From positions 15,492,478 to 15,556,477 of the forward strand of contig NW_004454180.1 of the NCBI RefSeq assembly GCF_000283155.1: a DNA stretch of 64,000 bases. Direction: 5' to 3'. Under the pieces are notes generated by a model. The model was not told the DNA's origin and did not search any database. It saw nothing but the letters and a program-made list of their open reading frames with translations. This DNA comes from Ceratotherium simum simum (Eukaryota > Chordata > Mammalia > Perissodactyla > Rhinocerotidae). The position numbers were made by a program, and so were the translations under genes. Shown here piece by piece: positions 36,816 through 48,307 of this stretch; the first letter of the stretch is position 1; each line of letters starts with the position of its first letter.

Positions 36816-37049
36816 TTCAGGTAGGCCAAAATATATTCAGGTAGGCCATATTGATAGGAACTTGTTCCAAACAATCAATTATGTCATATTTTCTAAGGTT
36901 GCCCATTTTATGATAAGCAAAGCTTAGTAGATTAAATATCAACCACAGTTAATCCCAATTTGTAGCCCTTTGGATAGATATTCAATATAATATACTTGTC
37001 TTCTAAATATAGGCCTTTATTTGGGGGAAACTTTACTCACAGACATTTC

Positions 37050-40000
37050 AAGCAATTCCTTCCTTGTGGACAGTGGGTGTACTTTTCTATATTAGTGGAT
37101 TCATCATCTCAGCTCATTGGTGCATGGCCTTAGCACCTGCACCCCTTTGACTATTTCTGTCGTAGCATTCCATTTGACTTCTCAGCTGGCGATTGGGATT
37201 TTTGTTTGGCATCTACATGGCACATATAAATTATTCCTCTAAATCTCACAGAGATTTCCATAAATGAGTCTCCTATATGAAGATGTGTTTTTTAAAAGAC
37301 CCATTTGCCTATAGACCCATTGACTACAGCTCAAGAGCCTAAAAATATTCAAACGTTCCCCTGTGGGCATGAGCCTACCTTCTCTTCTCTTGCTACATAA
37401 GTGGGTCTCAGTTCTACCCTTGATTTCCCCTTGACTTTTTACATCAAGGTTTTTTCTTCTGCAGGGGATGATGTGACTGATTTCCAAATAGCAATGTGCC
37501 CTTCGATTCAGGAACTTCATCAGTGAACTAAGCAACTGCTTTGCCTCACCTGGGAGAAAATCAGGAGGTTCAGATCGCAAATTGAAAGGGGTATGGAGGT
37601 CTAGGAGACTCAATTGTTGGCTCTGCTGGCAGTGAAGCAACAACCTGCTCATATATGTGATGCACTAACTCTGATTTTTTCTACTTCCTCTCCATGAACT
37701 TTGATATTTATTCAGATGTTCTTCTGACATCCCCCAAGACATGATCATTATTTCCAGCCTCAGAATTATCTGAGGCCCTTCTGTGATGGGACACTTTTGA
37801 CCAATGTCTGACAACAAGCTAGAAATATCCTTTCAAATGGGCAGCATTTGAGTTCGAAATCTAGAGCTCTCTTCCAGGTAGCCTTATTCAACTTTTGCCA
37901 AATGCTTCAGTCCTCGTATATTCTAGTTTTAAACACTTTTAATGCTACTTTCTCAACTGGGCCATAATGGCTTATTGGAATTGCCTATTCCGTCACTCTT
38001 TATAAGACTTTTAATGTTGGTTTTGCTCAGTGTCCCATTCAAATTATGATACTATTCTCTTGACTTTGTCACGAGGAGCCAAAAGGACTCCTTTATCAAG
38101 TTCAAGTGCCACCTTACCAGATTATGACTATATGGTGGTGAATTCAAGTATCCTTGTGACATATTGGATTCCATTTCATAAGAATGCAAATTGTGCCTGG
38201 ATCAACTTCAAAATTGATATTTTAAAGAAATCATTAGCCACATCTATATTGGCTAACCAATCCTGCTTGGCCTGTTGTACTTCTTATATAGGATTTAAAA
38301 TATTATTTAGATACTATTTAAGTACACTTCAGTACAACTGAAATGTTCAGAGGAATGGACTTTCTAATTCTTGACAATCCACTGTCAATCTCCAGGAAAC
38401 TGCTCTATATACTGGCCAGAAAAGACAGATGAAAAGAAAATTAGGGATAATCAAACTTCAAGTATTTCCTCAATCAGAACACTGTTCTTATGTTGTCCCC
38501 TAGAATTCTGTAGCGCCTAACTTTCATTACTTAGAAGGGCATGGATAATGATAAAGGTTCCCATTTAGCATGGCAAATTAAAACTGGGCAAAGGTCAGGC
38601 TTGGCGGATAACTCCTCTGAAAAAGTAATGGCAAAATTACACCATATTCCTAAAAGTCCAATACTATTATACATTCAGGTAAAGGTGACTGGACTAGAGA
38701 ATAAGCTCTTCAATTTCTAAATCTAGTTCCCTCCTTCATGTAATTTCCACACCCTCCCACTTTAACTTTGCATCTTTCAGAGTACCATCTCTATTTTCTC
38801 TAAGAATTATTGTACATTGAGCTTCATATCCATCAATCCTAAAAAGGTTTTGTATAACGTCTCCAGGCTACATCACTCAAACTGTCTTATAAGGCCCAAG
38901 ATACTGCCCATATTTCCCTCCATGCCACTCATGCACTGGGAAAGCAAACCTCATCCCCTCAGTCAATCTTTTTAAGATTCAATAGATTTAAGTAAAGGAG
39001 TAAACTGACCCTCACCTCCTGCTCAAGTATTTTCCACTCTAAATCATAATTTTCTTAATTATATTTTAATTTCTCTAAGTTAGAGAAAATAAGACACATT
39101 TGGCATGATGCTTTAATATGTGAGGATTGGGTCAGAGTGGATCTCTTACCTCTCAAGCATTAAAAATATGCTGTCACCTTCTTAGTGGAGATCTTGAAAG
39201 TGTTCTTTATTTCAACACATTCCTCAAAAGCCACCAATTGAGTATGTTATTATTACCTCCATTAGTCTTTCCATTTCTTCCCTTTGTCCCACCTCTCAAT
39301 TGGACAACGTATCTCATTTTCCCATCACACAGCCCAAGATGTAGGTCAGATACTACCACCTGAATATTTCCTTGGTCTACTAAGAGCAAAGTACCTAAGT
39401 TGTTCAAGATGGATAGTTATTCTTACTACATCCTGTGTCATAGTCTATGTCAACGGCATTAAGTTCAGTGTATCATCCTGGATCACAATAAAGCCAGACT
39501 AGGTGGATGGTCTGCACACCTTACATTCCTATCACTTCAGGAAAATTCCACTTGTGAGTCAGTGAGAGTTGAAGCAACTAACCCTCTGAAGTTTTTTTCC
39601 AAACCATTGTCTTCACTCACTGCAGGAAGATAGCTGTCATACCATAGAAAGACATCTGTTCACAAAGGTTTGTGGCTACTTGGTGATTAGAGATCAACCA
39701 AATAATCTGTTCCACTTGGCAGTATCTAGAATTAATAAAGTATCTCATTGATTGTTAATTCTTTTTACTGGTGTTTCTCTTTAAAATGTCCTAGTTCTTT
39801 TACAGAATATCCTTGGAGTTCAATGCTCGTCTAGTTTTTGCTTCCAATTACTTGTTTATATTTTTTAAGTAATGAATGGTCTCATTAATTGAGTTATTTT
39901 GCAAGTGAACATAACATTTTTCCTGGTGCTTAGTGCACCAAAAATGTAATATGGCCAAAAAGCTAACCAAAAAAAAAAAAGTCTGTTTCTTATTCTTTCA

Positions 40001-40200
40001 TTTTTTTAGTCTTATTAGAAATCTAGCTTAGCTTTCAGCAGAGTTGGTAACAACATCCAGAGGAAAGAATTTTTTTGAAAATTTCCCTTCTGCCTGGAAC
40101 TCAGTTCACTTAGCCTGGATTTAAACTTATTTTTCCCAAATTCCATTGATAAAAATTGCCTTTTATAATCTACCTCAAGTCTTTTACCACTTTCCACCAA
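37050..40200. other. Unassigned 3-kb block with the longest open frame in the window
   Basis: The block is somewhat less AT-rich than its neighbours. A 137-codon minus-strand frame (37239-37652) is the longest in the window. Its composition is ordinary (many Arg, Leu and Ser), with a segment EISHIIPCRRKN that I cannot place. Shorter frames occur at 38030-38341 (+) and 39207-39407 (-). The interior of a decayed LTR retroelement is one possibility, but I saw no protease, reverse-transcriptase or gag zinc-knuckle motif, and no flanking LTR pair. I do not call a gene. Confidence 0.25.
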
Positions 40201-40694
40201 CAATAGATAGACATCAAATTCTCATAATGTATTTCCATTCCCTCTTTTTTCTTGCTAAAATGTGTCTTAGCCATTATTATAGGTATGAAATAAAGATAAT
40301 TCTGTTAACAGCACCAATCTAAGAAAACATAGCCTTGGATTATCCAATTAGACTCAAAAGAATCAAAGATTAATCTAGACAGACAGGTAAATCCTGCTAC
40401 AAGCAGGCCATAGACAAGGACCCTCCTTTATCTTTTTATTAGTTAATGCCATCAGGTAGTTTTAATTGTATGTTTATAAGAAGATTTAAGCAAGTCTTTT
40501 CTCCCTGGGCATCCTCCCTTTTGAAAGTGGAATGATGAGTAGAGACTAGCTGATAAACTTTTCCTTTCATCTTTGAAAAAGTAGATGATAATTTTAAATA
40601 AATATTTTTTAGTAGGTATGGAGAGAAAAGGGTTAATTAAAGAGATATATAGGAGGTATAAAAACTTGATAGTTGACTGAATGTGGAAGGTGTG

Positions 40695-41035
40695 TGCTAT
40701 GGTCTGAAGATGCTGCCTCAAAATTCATACGTTGAAATCTTAATGCCTAATGTGATGGCATCTGGAGGTGGGAACTTTGGGAAGTGGAACCCTTATTAAT
40801 GGGATTAGTACTCTTATAGAAGAAGCCCCAGAGAGCTTGCTTGTCCCTTCCACCATGTGAGGACACGGTAAGAAGTCAGAAGTCTGCAGCCCAGGAGGGC
40901 TTTCAACCAAACCCGACCATGCTGGCATGTTGATCTTGAACTTCTAGCCTCCGAAACTGTAAGAAATAAGTTTCTGGTTTTCTAAGTCACTCGGTCTCTA
41001 GTATTTTGTTATAACATCCTGAATGGCCTAAGACA
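40695..41035 (+). mobile_element. Solo LTR, ERVL-MaLR type (MLT1-like)
   Basis: The element starts TGCTATGGTCTGAA and ends CCTAAGACA, the TG...CA termini of retroviral LTRs. The interior has AAAATTCATACGTTGAAATC, then a CCATGTGAGGACACGG motif, then CTGTAAGAAATAAGTTTC, which carries an AATAAG in place of a polyadenylation signal. Flanking pentamers GTGTG (40690-40694) and GTATG (41036-41040) match at four of five positions. No internal viral genes adjoin it. Confidence 0.7.
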
Positions 41036-41369
41036 GTATGAAAGAATGGATCCCAGGATCCTTGATTTGTGTTTGTTGTTTATATATATTATACTATATT
41101 TTTTAGTATATTTTACATATTTATTTATCATATATTTGCTAACTAATTGTATTATCTAAATATATCTTTCATTTTTCCAGTGGAATTTCTGTTTGACTGA
41201 AGAAGTAATATGTTCTAGATTAAAATAGCCAATTTTTTATATGACTAAAGTAGGTAAAGATATGCTATGCAATTTTTTTTTCACTTAATAAAATAAAAAA
41301 TTTTTTTCAAGTTTTAAGGCACAAGGTTTTTAGAGGACTGAGATCCTACAGCAATTTTAGGAAGTTCTC
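41036..41369. other. Unassigned AT-rich DNA
   Basis: T- and A-rich sequence with no recognised element. Confidence 0.45.
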
Positions 41370-41640
41370 AGAAAACATCTTCAAATGTTTTTTCTTTTGG
41401 ATTCTCTCTTCTCTATGATCCTGTATACATATATTTCATATTGTCTGAAATATCTCTCTGATGCTCTTTTTTCTTCTTCTGGACTTCAATTTACGTGGTT
41501 TTTATTAACTGGTTTAATCTGCTGTTAAGACTTTCCAATGAATATCTTAATTTAGATACTTTATTTTTCATTACTAGGATTTTAATGATTCTTCCTTAGG
41601 GTTAAATTTTATCCTCACAAAGTTCCTCCATTTCCCCCTC
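41370..41640 (-). mobile_element. Decayed LINE ORF1 fragment
   Basis: TCTTCAAATGTTTTTTCTTT, TAATCTGCTGTTAAGACTTT and TAGGATTTTAATGATTCTTC on the plus strand follow the antisense of a mammalian LINE ORF1 coiled-coil region. Confidence 0.5.
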
Positions 41641-42454
41641 TGTTTATGGCAGATATAATTCCATCCCCACTGTTCACCCAGGGATAAAAACAGAGGAGAT
41701 CTTTTCTATTCTAGAAAGGGCTTTTCTCTGCCTGGAGTTTGTTTATTTAGAGTTTTTTTGCATCTTTACCTGTATATTGGGTTTAAGAAAATTCTTATTT
41801 AGAAACTTATTTAGCATTATGTACGTGTTAATAATGGGAGCCATGGTCTCTAGCATAAAAGCGGTGTAACTTAGAGAACCATGCCACTATTATAATGATT
41901 TCTAACAAATATCTCTATTTACTAACAACAATAGCAATATTATTTGATTCATAGTTTGTAGTATTTTGACTTGAAAATACTTTAAAATCATCTATAGAGT
42001 TTTGTTTCTACTATAAAGACACGATTTTGACACAAATGGTTTGTCCTCAAAGAATTAACAAAGGTATGATAGAATTTCAGGAAGACACTAGGTCCATCCT
42101 ACTCTTTCTGGTAGTGTGAGATATAACCATCTCTCCTGGTGATATCTTTAGAATTCTTAAAAATATGTGTAAGTATGCATTTCAAAACTTTCTTGGGGAA
42201 TCCTTTTTAGAACCTCAGAAACACTGTAATCAAATCATTGTTATACTTTATGAATAGATAGGATCCTTACAATTTAAACTTCTTTCATGTAATTTTTCCT
42301 TTAAAAATTGTTACTACCTTCTGAAATTACACTCAAAAATCCATCTGGTCTAACTGCCTCCTGAAGACAAGACAATATTTAAACCTTCCAATTAAGAATG
42401 TTTACTCTACTGAATTATTTAAGGATGAAATTTCCTTTTGTCAGACTTTCTGTT
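41641..42454. other. Unassigned noncoding DNA
   Basis: No gene or clear element recognised. Confidence 0.4.
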
Positions 42455-43050
42455 TCTGATTCAGCATGTAAGGAGTTTAGAAGTCACTGCTATGTCCTAA
42501 CAACAAGTAAAAGCTGAACAAACTGAAAAAAATCAACATTTCTTCTTAGATCCTTTCAGAGAAGTGAGGTCACAGGGCAAATCACTGTACCAAAAATTAG
42601 AGAGAGAGGCGAACACAGAGGAACACAACTTACCAGAGTAGAATCCCACAAACAGAAACCTCTGTGGGAACTAGTTCCGGGGTAGGAAATTGGAACTGTA
42701 ATTGATGAATTGCTGAAGCCTCAGTGTGGGCAACTCTGAGAGTGAAAATCTCCGGTGGGGATCCAGGCATAGGCGGTCCTCCATACTTTCGTGACTTTTA
42801 GCTGCAGGAGCTCTAGCATAGTCTTACAAAGAATATTGGAGAAAAATCTCCCAGTGCTTCCAGTAGGAGGAGGGGAAAAGGAACGATTTTGAAGTATGCC
42901 AGAGTATTCTGTTCATTATAAGACCCAATCTCAGAAGAAACTATTTTACTAGAGCCTAACCTGCTGAGATTTTATCAGAGCCTAACTGATCTGGGGAAAG
43001 GGAAATAACAAACTCTAGACATTTCTAGCAATGCTGTCCCCACCTAAACA

Positions 43051-43068
43051 GGGGGGGGGGGGCGGGGG
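43051..43068 (+). repeat. G-run (G12-C-G5)
   Basis: Twelve G, one C and five G in a row inside the LINE 5' region. It could form a G-quadruplex, and is also a likely site of length error. Confidence 0.85.
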
Positions 43069-43530
43069 TACTGGGCAGAGGACAAAAAAAACCCTGAGAA
43101 GTACTAGTGAAGTTCACAGTTTAGGGGCACAGGTTCACCAAAAGACTGAGACATAATCATAGAGCTATAGAATCCTTCTTCTCCCCCCACACCTCAACAC
43201 TATATTATTAATGTCCTATTAATGGCCTCTTTATTACAGTTCCTTTAACCCAGTACATTATGTCCATCTTTCAACAAAAAATTATAAAGCATATTAAAAG
43301 GTAAAAAACACAGCTTGAAGAGACTGAACAAGCATCAGAACCAGACTCAGATATGGCAAGGATGTTGGAATTAGACTGGGAACTTTAAAAAAACTATGAT
43401 TAATATGGTAAAGGCTTTAATGGAAAAAGTAGACAACATGTAAGAACAGAAGGATAGTATGAGCAAACAGAAGGAAATTCTAAGAAAGAATCAAAAAAAA
43501 AAATGTTAAAGATCAAAAAACACTCTAACA

Positions 43531-43575
43531 CCTGAAATTTTTACAATGTTATAAACCAATGTTACTGCAATAAAC

Positions 43576-43603
<28 letters not shown>
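43531..43603 (+). mobile_element. 73-bp LINE-1 insertion (tail only)
   Basis: The insert consists of CCTGAAATTTTTACAATG, then the TATAAACCAATGTTACTGCA and ATAAACAAAAAATTTA segments of the ungulate LINE-1 3' terminus, then poly(A). A perfect 16-bp target duplication AAAAAACACTCTAACA lies at 43515-43530 and 43604-43619. The host reads straight through once the insert is removed. Confidence 0.92.
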
Positions 43604-43609
<6 letters not shown>

Positions 43610-43949
43610 CACTCTAACAGAAATGAAGACTGACTTTGATGGGCTCCTTAGCAGATTGGACATGACTGAGAAAAAAATCTCTGAACTGGAGGATATGACA
43701 ATAGAAACCTCCCAAACTGAAAAAGCAAAGAGAAAAAAGACTGAAAAACAAAACAAAACAAGCAAACAAAAAAACCCAGGATATCCAAGAATTGTGGGAC
43801 AACTTTAAAAGGTGTAAGACATGCATAATGAGAATATCAAAAGGAGAAGAAAGAAAGAAGGAGCAGAAGCATATTTGAAGCCATAAAGACTGAGAATTTC
43901 CCTAAATTAATGTCAAACACCAAACTACAGATCCAGGAAGCTCAGAGAA

Positions 43950-44489
43950 TTTGGTTCTTACATGTGACACCTCTCTTAATACATCCCAGAATCATGGTAT
44001 CTTTAATAGTGTCGACTGATCATGGAGGTGACACACACTATTCCTAAAACTCAAAGTGGTTACTGTTATCTTCAAGGCATGAATTTAGAAAAAAAAACTT
44101 TCTAAGCTTCACACTTCACCCCTGCCTGAATCTGTACGCGGATGACAAAAATGTTGAGTCACCTAATAGATTGTGACAAAGTAGTAATTTTAGGGAGGCA
44201 CTAGTTTGTGATTGTAATCAAGAAAACATATGAATTATATTTCACCCTGAAATGCGTGGGTAGAATTGGAGATGGTCAGACTAGTAGCTAAAATATGGCC
44301 ACAAGCAAAGAAAGGATTTCACCTTCTTTATGCAATACACGCTGAAATGTATGATAGTGGTAAACGTAAGAGTTAATGCAAAGGTGTATAAGTGCCTGGT
44401 CAGGCAGACTCTATCAGAGTACCACATAACCAATAAGAAATATCTTTCAGAAAATGTGTAGGCATCCTTTTGATTGAAAAAAGAATCAC
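43950..44489. other. Unassigned noncoding DNA
   Basis: No gene or named element recognised between the two LINE copies. Confidence 0.4.
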
Positions 44490-44612
44490 TCTTCAAACTT
44501 TTAAACCCACATCCTATATATCCTATTATTTACTAAGTCTTATTGATTTTATCTCCTAAATGTATCTCAAATTCATACTATTCCTCACATCTCCATTGCC
44601 ACCATTCCAGGA
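44490..44612 (+). mobile_element. Short L2 LINE fragment
   Basis: CTAAGTCTTATTGATTTTAT, CTCCTAAATGTATCTCAAAT and CATCTCCATTGCCACCATTC match the L2 ORF2 segment that reads 'cctgttgattctacctcc...ccatctccactgccac'. Confidence 0.6.
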
Positions 44613-45207
44613 AAATTTCCTGAGCCCAGACCGTTGGTGGTGTCATACTGCAGGTGGAGGGGTAAGATAACCAATAAAATCACACCTCTGAGATGCAGGA
44701 ACATAGAGCTTGTCCAGAAATGAGGCTAGATCACACCAACAGGTACTAGTAGGAAGGACCCCCAGCACACTATCAAGGACTGAATAATAAGCAACAGCAG
44801 TCTATCACTAGGGGAGAGGCAAGAAGGGGAGAGAAACCCTCTCTGAGGAGCAAGTGCAGACAGAAGCCTGAAAAGCCAAAGATGTAGCAGGAATATTGAG
44901 ATAAAACCTCAGGCAAATTAATTTGCCCTCACCTTAAGCACAAAGTGAACTCTGGAGAATTAGAAAATGATGATGCACAGAAGATAAACATAACATCAAC
45001 AAAATCCCTGTCAGTTCATCTCCTGACTATATCAACTCTACCCTCCAGTGTAATAGCTTAGGAGAAGAAGAAGATTGTATAATTCCAGGCTTAAATAACA
45101 TTCACTTCAGGCTCTAAAGTTCTACACACTCCATGCAACAATCAAGGAAAAATTATGAAACATATAAAAGCAAGAAACAACCCACTGTCAACAGACAAAA
45201 TCAACAA

Positions 45208-45463
45208 GGGCCCAGTCCAGTGGCATAGTGGTTAAGTTCGTGTGCTCCACTTTGGCGGCCTGGAGTTCATGGGTTGGATCCCGGGCATGGACTTACACAC
45301 TACTCATCAAGCCATGCTGTGGTGGCATCCCACATACAAAACAGAGGAAGATTGACACAGATGGTAGCTCAGGGACAATCTTCCTCAAGCAAAAAAGAGG
45401 AAGATTGGCAACAGATGCTAGCTTAGGGCCAATCTTCCTCACAAAACAAAGAAACAAAAAAAA
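45208..45463 (+). mobile_element. ERE-type SINE
   Basis: The 5' end is GGGCCCAGTCCAGTGGCATA with A-box-like TGGCATAGTGG and a B-box weakened to GGTTGGATCC. The body has AAACAGAGGAAGATTGACAC and the doubled GGAAGATTGGCAACAGATG tail. A-rich end at about 45452-45463. Target duplication unclear. Inserted in the LINE 5' region. Confidence 0.9.
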
Positions 45464-46297
45464 CAATCAATGAGAAAAGATTCATAAAGGATGCATATGT
45501 TGGAACTACAAGACAGATAATTTAAAGTAACTATGATTACTATGTTAAAGTCTCCATGAATAATTTTAGCAGACAGATGTAAACTACATGAAAAGTTGAA
45601 TGGAAATAATAAAGAAAAGGTTTAATAGAAATACTGGAAGTAAAGGACACTGTAACAAAGTTTAAGAATTCTTTTGCCAAACTCATCCATAAATTCAACT
45701 GAGCTGAAGAAAGAATCAGTGAATTTGAAGGTAGGTTGAAAGATATTATCCAAACTGGACTACTAAGAGAACAATTAGTAAAAAATAAATAAATAAACCA
45801 GTGAACAAACAAAAACAAAAAACTAGAACAGTGTGTCCAAGAGTTATGGGACAATATAAAATGGTCTACTATATGTATAATTTAAATCTGAGAAGAAGGA
45901 AAAGAGAATGGGGAGAAAAAAAATTTGAAAAAATAATCACTGAGGCTTTTCCAAAAATAATGAAACATAGTAAACCACATGCCCAAAAAGCTCAGAGAAC
46001 TCCAAGTAGGATAAACACCATAACATACACACGTCACATGCAAACTACTAAAAACAAATGTTAAGAAAATCTTGAAGTAAGTTAAAAGAAAACAGACCCA
46101 TTACATAGACAGAAACAAAATAAGATGTGGAATAGATTTCTCATCAGAATTATACAATAAAGATAATTAAGTGTCATCTTTAAAGTGCTGAAAAAAGAAA
46201 CTATCAACCCAGAATTCAAAACCCAGTAAAAATACCTTTCAAAAAGCACAAAGACAAAAAAAAAAAATAATAATTAAACAAATAAAAACTCAGAGAA

Positions 46298-46545
46298 GGG
46301 CCAGCCCGGTGGTGCAAGTGGTTAAGTGCGCACGCTCCGCTGTGGCGGCCTGGGGTTTGCTGGTTTGGATCCCGGGCGCGCACCGATGCACCACTTGGCA
46401 AGCCATGCTGTGGCGGCATCCCATATAAAGTGGAGGAAGATGGACATGGATGTTAGTCCACAGCCAGTCTTCTTCAGCAAAAAGAGGAGGATTGACAGAT
46501 GTTAGCTCAGGGCTGATCTTCCTCAAAAAAAAAAAGAAGGAAAAA
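46298..46545 (+). mobile_element. ERE-type SINE
   Basis: It starts GGGCCAGCCCGGTGGTGCAA and carries GTTTGGATCCCGGGCGCG and the doubled 3' domain with TGTTAGCTCAGGGCTGAT. Target duplication AAAAACTCAGAGAA at 46284-46297 and 46546-46559. Inserted in the 3' part of the LINE ORF1. Confidence 0.95.
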
Positions 46546-46932
46546 AAAAACTCAGAGAACTTATTAGGAGAAGATCTGTACTACAAAGAATATCAAAGTA
46601 AGTTTTCTAGGCAGAAAGAATATGAGACCAGAAAGAAAATTAGATCTACGCAAAGAAATGAAAGTTCTTAGAAATTGTTAAAACAAAGAATATTATAAAA
46701 AACATTTAAACTTATTTTTATTTGCTGTAAAAGGTAATTGCCCAAAGAAAAATAGTAGTAATGCATTTTGTGTTTATAGCCTTTTTAAAAGTACCACATA
46801 TGAAAAAGATAGCACAAAAGATGGGAAAGAAGAAATGGGAGTGTACCTTTTCTAAGTTCTTACACTCCAGTTGAAGTGGTATCGTACTATACAAAGGCAG
46901 ACTGTGATTAATTAACGATGGACATAGTAAAC

Positions 46933-47175
46933 CAAAGGCCAGCAAACACATTTTATAAAGGGCCAAATGGTAAATATTTTAGCCTTGTGTATCATATACA
47001 ATCTTTATCCCATATTCTTCTTTGTTTTTGTTTATTTGTTTTGATTTGATTCGATTTGATTTGATGTGTTTTCAAATCACCTAAAAATTTTAAAAAATTG
47101 TTAGCTTGAGACCAGACCAAAACAGGCAGTGACTAGATCAGGCCTGTGGGCCATAGTTGTAAACTGTAGGACAAC
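46933..47175 (+). mobile_element. hAT-Charlie nonautonomous transposon (MER58-like)
   Basis: It has the left end CAAAGGCCAGCAAAC, the diagnostic AAAGGGCCAAATGGTAAATA, and the right-end GGGCCATAGTTGTAAACTG. 8-bp target duplications TAGTAAAC (46925-46932) and TAGTAAAA (47176-47183). The middle holds a (TTTGA)n expansion at about 47038-47070. Inserted in the LINE. Confidence 0.8.
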
Positions 47176-48090
47176 TAGTAAAAACCTTTTTTTTAAAAAA
47201 AAAAAACAAAAAAGGATAGCTATATGGTGAAGATAAAATGGAAGTTTAAAAAAATTCTTAATGCTGAAGAACAAAATGAATAAAAAAACAAGGAACAGAT
47301 AGCATAACTAAAAAATAACTAGCAAAAATGTATTCAACCATATCAAAAATTACATTGTGTTACAGATCTGAACACATCAATTAAAATACAGAATTTGTCA
47401 AATTGGATTAAAAAAGACCCTTTCATATGCTGCCTGCAAGTAAAAAGCTAGAAAAAGTTATACCATGCAAACTCTAATCTTATAACTGGCATTATTACAT
47501 TAATAGCAGGCGGAACGATTGTAGAACAAGGAATATTACCAAGGGTAAAGAAGGCCTTACATAATAATGAAGGGGTCAATTTACCAAGAAAGCATAGCAA
47601 ATATAAATGCCTGTGCACTCAGTGGCAGAGATTCAAAATACATGAAGCAAAAGTGATAGAACTAAAAGTACCCAGAGAAAAATCCACAATTATAGCTGAA
47701 GACTTCGACACTTCTCTTTCATTAATCAATTGAACAAGTTGACAGAAAATCAGTTAGAAAATAGAAGACCTGAACAACTATATCAAACAACTTAATCTAA
47801 TTGACATTTTAAAAACACTTCATCTGACAACAGGAGAATAAACTGACACATATATGGTCAATTGATTTCACAGAGGTGCAAAGCCAGTTCACAAAAGAAA
47901 AGATAGTTTTTTGGTGCTGGAACAACTGGATATCCATAAGGTAAAAAAAGATTAAAAAAAAAAGGAACCTTGCCTTACACCTCACACCAACTATAAAAAT
48001 TAGCTCAAAATGGATCATAGACATATATGCAAATTATACAACTATAAAAAAATCCCAGAAGAAATTCTTATGGGCCTTGAATTGGGCTAA

Positions 48091-48307
48091 GGGATGGCAA
48101 ATTACAGCCTGCAGGCCAAACAAGGCCTACCACCTGTTTTTGTTAATAAAGTTTTATTAGCTCACAGCCAGAATCATTTATTTACTTCTTGTCTGTGGCT
48201 GTTTTCATGTTATAAAACCAAAGTTTAGTAGTTACAATAGAGACTGTACGGCTCACAAGCCAAAAATATTTGCTATCTATGCCTTTATAGAAGTTTGCCA
48301 ACCCCTG
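48091..48307 (-). mobile_element. hAT-Charlie nonautonomous transposon (MER58-like)
   Basis: The same family in reverse: GGGATGGCAAATTACAGCCT at the left and AGAAGTTTGCCAACCCCTG at the right. The TTAATAAAGTTTTATTAGCT core is typical. It interrupts the LINE ORF2 end between GAATTGGGCTAA and AATTTCTTAGC. Confidence 0.85.

Larger units (their letters stand above)
42455..43949 (+). mobile_element. Old LINE (HAL1/L1M type): 5' region and ORF1 relic
   Basis: The 5' part begins near GATTCAGCATGTAAGGAGTT and continues with AGCTGAACAAACTGAAAAAA, GTATGCCAGAGTATTCTGTT and ACATTTCTAGCAATGCTGTC, the order of a HAL1/L1M 5' region. ORF1 follows, read in broken pieces: a coiled-coil segment KKISELEDM (about 43670-43700), then the coding for PRIVGQL, and finally DNA coding near 'QIQEAQR' at about 43930-43949, where the match stops. 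It is interrupted at 43531 by a tiny LINE-1 tail. Confidence 0.65.

Noticed and set aside
36814..36852. Doubled TATTCAGGTAGGCCA segment
   Set aside because: A two-copy local tandem duplication of about 20 bp at the end of a MIR. Common slippage and not informative.
43583..43826. Minus-strand frames rich in phenylalanine
   Set aside because: They are created by the poly(A) tail of the short LINE-1 insertion and by an A-rich LINE ORF1 relic read backwards.
45801..46064. 87-codon frame with LINE ORF1 features as a functional gene
   Set aside because: It is only part of ORF1 and the rest is broken by frameshifts and by SINE insertions, so it is listed within the LINE relic instead.
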